From NCBI RefSeq assembly GCF_000517105.1, contig NZ_KI912153.1:1-64000 (forward strand): DNA of 64,000 nucleotides, in the 5' to 3' direction. The position numbers and the translations under genes are program-made. Source of the DNA: Fischerella sp. PCC 9605 (GTDB lineage Bacteria > Cyanobacteriota > Cyanobacteriia > Cyanobacteriales > Nostocaceae). This document shows, in pieces, positions 16,434-24,317 of the stretch; positions within the stretch are counted from its first letter, which is position 1, and every line of letters begins with the position of its first letter. The notes beneath the pieces were generated by a model. The model was not told where the DNA came from. It ran no database searches and saw only the letters and a list, made by a program, of their open reading frames with translations.

Positions 16434-17840
16434 TTAAAAGAGACACGTAGGTAAAGGAATCGGATGAGGACGCTCGTGAGCATAAAATCCCGCCCAATCT
16501 ATTTGCACTCCTGCTAACCAAAGCCTACCCAATGTTTTCAGTAAGAATGCTAAGTCTGGTTTTTTATCGTAGGAATATCTGAGAGAGGGTAAGATAATCT
16601 GACTGACTGCTGGATTATTTTCTATACATTGAAGTGCAAAGCTACCTAGAGTCTGTCCAGGGCCTACTTCCAACAAAATTGGATACAGTTTTTTCCACAA
16701 CTCTTGCATACCCGGAGCAAACAACACAGGTTGACACAGATGCTTAACCCAATAATCAGGATTTGTGGCTGATGCTGCTGTTATCCAAGTTCCTGTGACG
16801 TTAGATATATAAGGAATTTTTGGTGGTTGGAGGTTAAATGTTTTTACCAACTCACGTAAGTCAGAGGTAACACCCTCCATCATATGAGAGTGAAAAGCAT
16901 GAGAAGTTTCCAGACGGCGACAAGCTAAACCTTTTTTAGTTAACTGTTTTTCCAAAGCTTCTATAGCATTGGTTTCACCTGCGATTACACGCATGGATGG
17001 CCCGTTGACCGCCGAGAGTGAGAGTTTGTCATTGAGTAGGGGAGATATCTCTGTTTGCGAAAGTGGAACTGCAAGCATTGCTCCACCTGGCAACTTTTGA
17101 ATCATCTGCGCTCTTGCAGCAATCAGTGTTAAACCCTCTTCTAGGGATAAAACCCCTGCCAAGGTAGCTGCTACATATTCACCAATGCTGTAGCCAATCA
17201 TTGCCACAGGACGAATTCCCCAGGATATCAATAACTGTGCTAAGGCATATTCAATGACAAAAATGGCTGGTTGAGCGAGGTGAGTTTGATTGAGTAAAGA
17301 TGTTGCAGCTACTATCTTTGCATCGGTTTGTGTCTGGCTGCGACCTAACATTTTTCGCAAATCCAAACCTTGAGAATTTTCTTGAGGCGATTGTTGGTCT
17401 TGTTGAGAACCTCTGTGTGGATAGATTACATCTCGCAAATCTCGATCAAGAAGGAGTTTAAGAAATTCACAACAGTAGTCAACTCGATCCCGAAATATGG
17501 GTTCAACTTGGTAAAGTTCCCAAGCCATGTTGACGTAATGAGTACCAAGTCCAGGAAACATAAAGGCTACAGGACGTTCTTTTGTTTGTTGGATGTTGGT
17601 AAGGAAGCGTCTTGGATCTTCAAGTGCAGCGATCGCATCTTCTATATCCCGACAAACTACCATCCGCCGATGCTCAAAAGCTTGTTGTTCGCGTTGCAAT
17701 GTATGAGCTACATCCGCAAGGTTGAAGTCACGATGCTGTCTCAGGTATTGTACAAGGTTTACAGTCGCAGTTTTTAGTGCTGAGTCAGTATGAGCAGAAA
17801 GTACCAACAATTGCCAAGGACGAGAAATGCTAGTAGGCAT
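16434..17840 (-). CDS. Discrete acyltransferase derived from a modular PKS
   Basis: 468 residues. Catalytic residues are intact: GYSIGE near 215 (nucleophile Ser), AARAQMIQ (Arg) and HAFHS near 316 (His). HAFH is the form typical of malonyl-type specificity in cis-ATs. The N-terminus (SRPWQLLVLSA) matches the KS-AT linker of the PKS encoded downstream, and the C-terminus ends at LPTCLF, just where PKS proteins continue with PFERQRYW. So this is a PKS AT with both linkers cut out as a separate gene, not a FabD. It starts 31 bases after the FAAL-NRPS gene. Likely role: load the extender, probably hydroxymalonyl from the free ACP, onto the AT-dead PKS module. Compare the free-standing AT of the zwittermicin pathway (established family parallel; the role here is inferred). 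Confidence 0.9.
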   Translation of the reverse strand: MPTSISRPWQLLVLSAHTDSALKTATVNLVQYLRQHRDFNLADVAHTLQREQQAFEHRRMVVCRDIEDAIAALEDPRRFLTNIQQTKERPVAFMFPGLGTHYVNMAWELYQVEPIFRDRVDYCCEFLKLLLDRDLRDVIYPHRGSQQDQQSPQENSQGLDLRKMLGRSQTQTDAKIVAATSLLNQTHLAQPAIFVIEYALAQLLISWGIRPVAMIGYSIGEYVAATLAGVLSLEEGLTLIAARAQMIQKLPGGAMLAVPLSQTEISPLLNDKLSLSAVNGPSMRVIAGETNAIEALEKQLTKKGLACRRLETSHAFHSHMMEGVTSDLRELVKTFNLQPPKIPYISNVTGTWITAASATNPDYWVKHLCQPVLFAPGMQELWKKLYPILLEVGPGQTLGSFALQCIENNPAVSQIILPSLRYSYDKKPDLAFLLKTLGRLWLAGVQIDWAGFYAHERPHPIPLPTCLF

Positions 17841-17871
17841 TGTTTACAAATTCCAAAATTGTCACTCAACA

Positions 17872-20800
17872 TCAGCGAGAATTATTTCTTGATTTCCTCA
17901 TCAGTAATTGTTTTTGTTTCTGACGCGCTTCTATTTGTTTTTGCACACGATCGCGCATCGGTTCAAAAATAGATTTTTCTTCTGCTGTTTGACTTAAATA
18001 TTGCGCTAAGGAGTAAATAGTTGGGTTCTGAAACATCGTCACTATTGATATCTCTCGCTGCAAAATTGCACGCAGTTTGTTATTTACTTGCAGCATCAGT
18101 AGTGAATGTCCACCAAGGTCAAAGAAATTATCATGAATACCTACTTTATCTAGATGCAGTACTTCTTGCCAAAACTTTGCAATCTGCTGTTCCATTTCAG
18201 ACTGGGGTGGCTGAAAAGATGCTGTTAACTCTGGACGCAGATTTTCAGGTGCTTTTAATGCACGTCGATCTACTTTGCCGTTGGGTGTCAAAGGTAAAGC
18301 ATCTAACACGACAAAGGCAGAAGGAAGCATATATTCGGGCAGTTTTTCTTTGAGAAATCCCCGCAGTTCATTTACAGAAGGGGTAGCGTTTCCATGAGTA
18401 ACTAGATATGCAACTAGACGACAATCATTGGGTATATCTTCTCTAGCTACTACTACCGTTTCTCGTACCTGTGGGTGTTGCTCTAATAAAGCTTCAATTT
18501 CTCCTAGTTCAATACGGAAACCGCGAATTTTTACTTGATGGTCAATTCTGCCCAAAAATTCAATCTTGCCATCTGTTAGGTAACGCGCTAAGTCTCCAGT
18601 TTTATAAAGGCGTTTTCCTGATTCAAAAGGACTAGGAATAAACTTTTCTCCAGTTAAATCAGGTCTATTCCAATAACCTCGCGCTAACCCAACACCACCA
18701 ATATGCAATTCACCTGGAACTCCAACAGGAACTAATTGCTGATGTGGATCTAAGATATGGAATTGGGTGTTGGCGATGGGACGACCAATAGAGCTAACAC
18801 CCTGCTGTTGCTCTTGAGAGTTTACCTTTTGTACTGCCGACCAAATAGTGGTTTCTGTAGGGCCATATAAGTTCCAAACTTCTTGACCTCGTTCTAGCAA
18901 CTGATAGGCAAGTGAAGAGTCGAGGGCTTCACCACCACAAAGAATTTTCATGGTATTCTGGCTCTGCCACCCAGCAGCTATCAACATTCTCCAAGTAGCA
19001 GGGGTGGCTTGCATAACTGTGACACCATTGGAGACTAACTGTTTTAACAACTGGGTGCTGTCAGTGATAACCTCTCGATTGACTAATACTAAACGAGCGC
19101 CAACAATCAGTGGCAGGTACAATTCTAGTGCTGCAATGTCAAAAGATAACGTGGTGACAGATAGGAGAACATCTTCCTTAGCTAGTCCTGGAATTTGACG
19201 CATGGTACTTAAGAAGTTAACCACAGCGCTGTGGGGAATTTGTACTCCTTTAGGTTTTCCCGTAGAACCAGATGTATAAATTACATAGGCTAAATTTTCT
19301 GATCTGGCATTACTGATTAGATTTTCTGGGCTGTAATCAGCAAACGCTGTGCTGTCGGTGTCGATACATACTAGTTGCGCCGAATGTGGTGGCAAGTGAT
19401 TAACTAAATGAGCATGTGCTAATAATACCGACACCTGAGAATCTGCTAAGGTAAAAGCCAAGCGTTCTTTAGGATAGGCTGGATCTAGGGGCATATAAGC
19501 ACCCCCTGCCTTCAGAATGGCTAGTAATCCTACTACCATTTCAATAGAGCGCTCCATACAGATACCAACCATAACATCTGGCTTCACGCCTAGCTGCTGC
19601 AAGTAACGTGCTAGCTGATTGGCTCGGTTGTTTAACTCTCGGTAAGTTATTTGTTGCTTTACTCTGCGAGAAGCCGCGCTATGCGCGTCTACAAAGATAA
19701 CAGCAATGTCAGACGGCGTTTTCTCTACCTGCGCTTCAAACAGTTGATGAATGCACTTATCTTGTGGATAGTCTGTCTTGGTATCATTCCACTCAACTAA
19801 TAACTGTTGTACTTCAGGTGGCGTTAATAGTTGCAATTGTGAAATACATTGTTCGGGATCGCTAACTATGTTTGACAGTAAAGTCTGGAAGTGGCCAAGC
19901 ATCCGGGTAATGGTATCTGCATTAAATAAATCTGTGTTGTACTCGCAAGTCGCAACCAAACCTTGCTCGGAATCCTCCATGAACAATGTCAAATCAAATT
20001 TAGATCTGCCGTTGTAACCTTCCTCATAAGTCATTGATACATCCGATAGACTTAGATTGGGTTTGGGCACATTCTGGAGAACGAACATCACCTGAAATAG
20101 TGGATTGTAGCTCAAGTCTCTGCTTGGCTGTAGTTCTTCTACTAACTTTTCAAAAGGTAAGTCTTGATGAACGTAAGCTTCTAAAGCTGTTGACTTTACC
20201 CGCGCTAACAAATCCTGAAAACTCAGGTCATCAGATAAGTCTGTACGCAGTACTAAAATATTGACAAAAAATCCTATTAATGACTCAATTTCTGCTCTGT
20301 TACGATTGGCAATCGGTGAACCGACTAAAATATCAGTCTGACCTGTGTAGCGATACAGCAAGATTTTGAAGGCTGTAAGCAAGGTCATAAACAGAGTTAC
20401 TCCCTGCTGACGGCTCAAATTCTTCAGTTCTTTTTTCAGGGTAGGGGAAAGAACTAATTTCGCTTGAGCGCCTTTGAAGGTTTGCAGTGGCGATCGCGTC
20501 CGGTCAGTTGGTAAATTCAGTACAGTCAGCTCACCCTGCAATTTTTGTTGCCAATAAGTCAATAACGGTTGAATGCGTTCGCAATTAATCCATTTTCGTT
20601 GCCAATTGACAAAATCTCTATACTGAATAGGCAATTCAGAAAGTGGTGAGAGTTTGCCTGTGGAGAATGCTTCATATAGTGCAGCTAGTTCTTTGATCAG
20701 AACACCGATAGACCAACCATCTGCAATTATATGATGTAAGGTGATAATTAAATGATAGTTTTTGTCATTTAATTGTAAAATTTTAGCACGTAAAAGCGAT

Positions 20801-23238
20801 TGAGCAGATAAGTCAAAAGGCTGCTGTGCTAATTCTGTAGCCAAACGTTTTGCTGCGCTATTGCGTTCGCTTGTCTTAAGCGAACGTAAATCTTCAATCG
20901 CCAAAGTTAAGGGTACAGCTTGATTGATGACTTGGACGGGTTGTCCATCTACCACTGTAAAGCTTGTTCGTAATACTTCGTGTCGTCTAATAATTTCGTT
21001 AAGACTATCTTCTAAGACTGCTAAGTTAACACAGCCTTTGAGGCTAATAACTATAGGAATATTATATGTAGGAGTATCGGGAGTTAGCTGATTGATAAAC
21101 CACAATCCCTGCTGAGCAAAAGATAGAGGATGCATAGATGTATCTCTCTGTTGTTGGGTAAGAGATACTGACGGTAATCCGTCTGTCGTCATTTGAGCCA
21201 GTATCTTGGTGACGAGCGATCGCGCACTCATCCCTTCAAAGAAGTCTGCTACGGATACTTCAACTTCTAAGTCAACCTCAATCCGATTTTTCAACTCAAA
21301 TACTTTTAAAGAATCAAGTCCGAGAGTGCTTAATGGTTCTTCCGGATTGATATCATCTGGTGCGATTGAAAGTACTCCTGCCAAGATTTCAATCAGATAT
21401 GGTTCTAAAAGTGGTTGACATTCCCTTGGAGAAAGTGCCAAAAGTTCAGAACGCTGTAATCGAGTTTCCTTTCTTGCAATATCACTAATTTTGAGAATGC
21501 TGCTTCCAACTACATTTAGTTCATCTTTCTCAAACCGACTGCGAGTTGCACGTCTTTGAATCTTACCACTGGAAGTTTTGGGAATACTACCGGGTTTAAT
21601 CAAGACTACAGCATAAACTTGTACCTCATGCTCTTCAGTAATCGCTTGGCGAATTGCAGAGATCGCTTCTTCTAAATTTGGCTTGGCGCGAAACTCCAAT
21701 TCTTGTACAACTACCAGCTGTTCTTCGTTGTTAAGCTCTACTGTAAATGCTGCATTAGCACCAGAACGTAAGGATGGATGGCTGCGTTCTGCGGTTAATT
21801 CTATATCCTGTGGGTAAAGATTGCGACCTCGAATAATAATTAAATCTTTCGCTCTACCTGCAATGAAAAGCTCTCCATTCTGCAAAAAACCTAAATCTCC
21901 CGTCCGCAGGAATGGTCCTTCTCCTGTATCTGATAGATAAGCGTGGAATGTTTCCTCTGTCTCCTGAGAACGATTCCAATAACCTTGACCAACACTCGGC
22001 CCAGATACCCAAATTTCCCCGACTTCCCCAGGTTGACAACTACTGAGCGTATCTAGATTTGCAATGACTACCTTCTGTTCTGGTATGACTCGACCGCAAC
22101 TGACGAAATGGTAGACATCCTCTTGTTTGGTAGTTGATTCGACTATCCGATGAGATTCTAAAGTAGATTTCTGGACTGTTTTGATAATTGGTGCTGTTGC
22201 TTTGTGTACACCAGAAACCATCAGAGTTGTTTCAGCCATTCCGTAACAAGGATAGAAGGCCTCTTTACGGAAGCCACAGTCTGCAAAAGATAAAGCAAAC
22301 CGCTCTAAAGTTTCATGCCTAACTGGTTCAGCGCCGTTAAATGCGACACTCCAACTACTCAAGTCAAGAGTTTCTTTTTGTTGTTGAGTAATTTTTTGAG
22401 TACACAACTCATATGCAAAGTTGGGAGCACCACTTGTTGTACCTTGATAGCGAGAAATAGCTTGCAACCAACGATAAGGGCGTTGGAGAAAGGAAGTTGG
22501 AGGCATGAAGATGCAAGGAAAACCTCCATACAAAGGTTGCAATATTCCACCAATCAAACCCATATCATGGTAAGTCGGCAACCATGAGATAAACTTACTC
22601 TCAGCTGAATGCTCCATGAATTGGTAGGTGGTGGCAGCATTGTGTAGTAGGTTTCCATGACTAATCATTACACCTTTAGGCGTTCCTGTAGAACCAGAGG
22701 TGTATTGCAGAAAAGCTAAGGTATCTCGATGAATAGAAGGTTCTTGCCAAGTATCTTCTATGCCCTCTGCAAGATTATCGGTAGTCAGCCACTGTAAGGA
22801 TTCTAGGTCAGTCTTTTCTGTCATTAAAGCTCGCACTGTAGGCAGAATTTCTGTTGTGGTGAGAGCTATGGCTGCTTGTGCATCTGTGGAAATAGCCTTT
22901 ATTCTTGGTGTGTTGCGCTCGTTTCGAGGGGGATATGCAGTTACAGCCACAACTCCCGCATATAAGCAACCGAAAAAAGCAATTAAAAAATCAAGTCCTG
23001 CTGGATAAAGTAGTAAGGCTCGTTCTCCAGATAAACCATTAGCTTGTAATTGAGCAGCAATTCTACGGGAACGCTTATCTAGTTCTTGATAGGTTAGTGT
23101 AGCTTGTTCTGTTTCCCCATCCACCAAGAAGGTAAAAGCATGTCGATCTGGCTGGGTAGAGCTTCTTAAACGCAAGAGTTCAACAAATGTAGAACAGTTA
23201 CCAAAAGGTTCAATGAAGCTATGAGAAAATTTACTCAT
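17872..23238 (-). CDS. Loading NRPS: fatty acyl-AMP ligase-ACP-C-A(Gly)-T
   Basis: About 1788 residues from the ATG at 23238. Residues 1-590 are a fatty acyl-AMP ligase (TLTYQELDKRSRRIA, AVTAYPPR, YTSGSTGTPKG near 183, TGDLGFL). An acyl carrier domain follows (LGLDSLKVFE near 640), then a condensation domain (HHIIADGWS near 838), an adenylation domain (YTSGSTGKPKG near 1322) and a carrier domain (FFDLGGHSLL near 1711). The pocket residues read D-I-L-Q-L-G-L-I-W, the glycine signature. The protein should activate a fatty acid, bind it to the ACP and condense it with glycine, giving N-acyl-glycyl-T as the starter for the PKS module. It is the first gene of the operon; there is no thioesterase in view. 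Confidence 0.93.
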   Translation of the reverse strand: MSKFSHSFIEPFGNCSTFVELLRLRSSTQPDRHAFTFLVDGETEQATLTYQELDKRSRRIAAQLQANGLSGERALLLYPAGLDFLIAFFGCLYAGVVAVTAYPPRNERNTPRIKAISTDAQAAIALTTTEILPTVRALMTEKTDLESLQWLTTDNLAEGIEDTWQEPSIHRDTLAFLQYTSGSTGTPKGVMISHGNLLHNAATTYQFMEHSAESKFISWLPTYHDMGLIGGILQPLYGGFPCIFMPPTSFLQRPYRWLQAISRYQGTTSGAPNFAYELCTQKITQQQKETLDLSSWSVAFNGAEPVRHETLERFALSFADCGFRKEAFYPCYGMAETTLMVSGVHKATAPIIKTVQKSTLESHRIVESTTKQEDVYHFVSCGRVIPEQKVVIANLDTLSSCQPGEVGEIWVSGPSVGQGYWNRSQETEETFHAYLSDTGEGPFLRTGDLGFLQNGELFIAGRAKDLIIIRGRNLYPQDIELTAERSHPSLRSGANAAFTVELNNEEQLVVVQELEFRAKPNLEEAISAIRQAITEEHEVQVYAVVLIKPGSIPKTSSGKIQRRATRSRFEKDELNVVGSSILKISDIARKETRLQRSELLALSPRECQPLLEPYLIEILAGVLSIAPDDINPEEPLSTLGLDSLKVFELKNRIEVDLEVEVSVADFFEGMSARSLVTKILAQMTTDGLPSVSLTQQQRDTSMHPLSFAQQGLWFINQLTPDTPTYNIPIVISLKGCVNLAVLEDSLNEIIRRHEVLRTSFTVVDGQPVQVINQAVPLTLAIEDLRSLKTSERNSAAKRLATELAQQPFDLSAQSLLRAKILQLNDKNYHLIITLHHIIADGWSIGVLIKELAALYEAFSTGKLSPLSELPIQYRDFVNWQRKWINCERIQPLLTYWQQKLQGELTVLNLPTDRTRSPLQTFKGAQAKLVLSPTLKKELKNLSRQQGVTLFMTLLTAFKILLYRYTGQTDILVGSPIANRNRAEIESLIGFFVNILVLRTDLSDDLSFQDLLARVKSTALEAYVHQDLPFEKLVEELQPSRDLSYNPLFQVMFVLQNVPKPNLSLSDVSMTYEEGYNGRSKFDLTLFMEDSEQGLVATCEYNTDLFNADTITRMLGHFQTLLSNIVSDPEQCISQLQLLTPPEVQQLLVEWNDTKTDYPQDKCIHQLFEAQVEKTPSDIAVIFVDAHSAASRRVKQQITYRELNNRANQLARYLQQLGVKPDVMVGICMERSIEMVVGLLAILKAGGAYMPLDPAYPKERLAFTLADSQVSVLLAHAHLVNHLPPHSAQLVCIDTDSTAFADYSPENLISNARSENLAYVIYTSGSTGKPKGVQIPHSAVVNFLSTMRQIPGLAKEDVLLSVTTLSFDIAALELYLPLIVGARLVLVNREVITDSTQLLKQLVSNGVTVMQATPATWRMLIAAGWQSQNTMKILCGGEALDSSLAYQLLERGQEVWNLYGPTETTIWSAVQKVNSQEQQQGVSSIGRPIANTQFHILDPHQQLVPVGVPGELHIGGVGLARGYWNRPDLTGEKFIPSPFESGKRLYKTGDLARYLTDGKIEFLGRIDHQVKIRGFRIELGEIEALLEQHPQVRETVVVAREDIPNDCRLVAYLVTHGNATPSVNELRGFLKEKLPEYMLPSAFVVLDALPLTPNGKVDRRALKAPENLRPELTASFQPPQSEMEQQIAKFWQEVLHLDKVGIHDNFFDLGGHSLLMLQVNNKLRAILQREISIVTMFQNPTIYSLAQYLSQTAEEKSIFEPMRDRVQKQIEARQKQKQLLMRKSRNNSR

Positions 23239-24317
23239 TTTTATTTTCAACAGTTTCAATACAACCCTGATGCACTACTGCACTGCTGCCCTTCTTCTCA
23301 CTTTGACAAGAGAAAAACAAAGAGCAAATCCTTAATCTCCGTACAAAATTTCAGTTTGAATGACTATGAATGACTACGTTCTCCATTTTTGGCAAATACC
23401 TAAATTCTTCGACTCACGGAGAGAACGCTTAATCATTGATGTGCTACACAAATCTTAATGTAGTTTACTTATCGTTCAATCTCACCGTAAATGGTATCAA
23501 TAGTGTTTAAGTGTTTATCTAACCACGCAAACACATCTAAAAAGTTTGTGTTTTGTTACACGTATTACACTATGGAGTACTTTCATCATATACCTCCAAC
23601 CATCACTATTTCTCATTTACGAGAGTTGTTAATTTCAAAATCCCAAGCCTGGTAGTCAACAAAACCAATGATTGTCAGTGAAGCTAGAGAAGTACATTTA
23701 CTTCCTTAACTTAGGTTTAAGCCTTTAATTAATTCAGTCAACCACTAGGATCGGCTAAACACTAAATTAATAGTGATTTACTTGGATAAATATTTAGATT
23801 GTTGCAACTAATTTTTATTTACCCTTGATTACACTAACGAGAATTAGTAGCTTTAGCAATAGGATAGTTATAGATAATCCATATCAAAACAAAGTAGATT
23901 ATTAGATTAACTTATTGCACATTTTTTATATCTTTAGATAGATGATAAAAGATTTATTGATTTTAATGTATCTCAAAAGAGATATCTAACTTTTGTATAG
24001 GGCTACATCAATTTCGTCCTACTTGGAGCAAATTCGTAATTAAGGAAGCTATTTTGGCTTTTTGAAATACTTGCTGGAAAAGTAAGTTTAGCTACTAAAT
24101 ACTATCTCTGATTATGTGTCAAGCAAATACCTGGTTTAAGAATAATTTTTGCTTGGCACCCATACTAAATAAAAAAAATTATTAATTATCTTGTGTCTTG
24201 CATCACTTCATAATATGATTCAACTAACTTAAATCTAAATAACAATTATTTTCAGTTCTCGTTAATTGTGTCTTTAGGTACAACCAAGTAGTGTGATTGA
24301 GTGTAAGCGGATAAGTA
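23239..24317. other. Divergent promoter region between synthetase and uptake operons
   Basis: A 1.08-kb AT-rich gap between the first synthetase gene and the TonB receptor gene, which diverge from it. No open frame of note is present. Both operons should be promoted from here. I looked for a 19-base Fur box and saw only scattered GATAAT/ATTATT-like pieces, none convincing, so iron control is expected but not shown by the sequence. Confidence 0.5.

Noticed and set aside
23239-24317. Fur box in the divergent promoter
   Set aside because: Only partial GATAAT/ATTATT pieces were found; none approaches the 19-base pattern well enough to claim.
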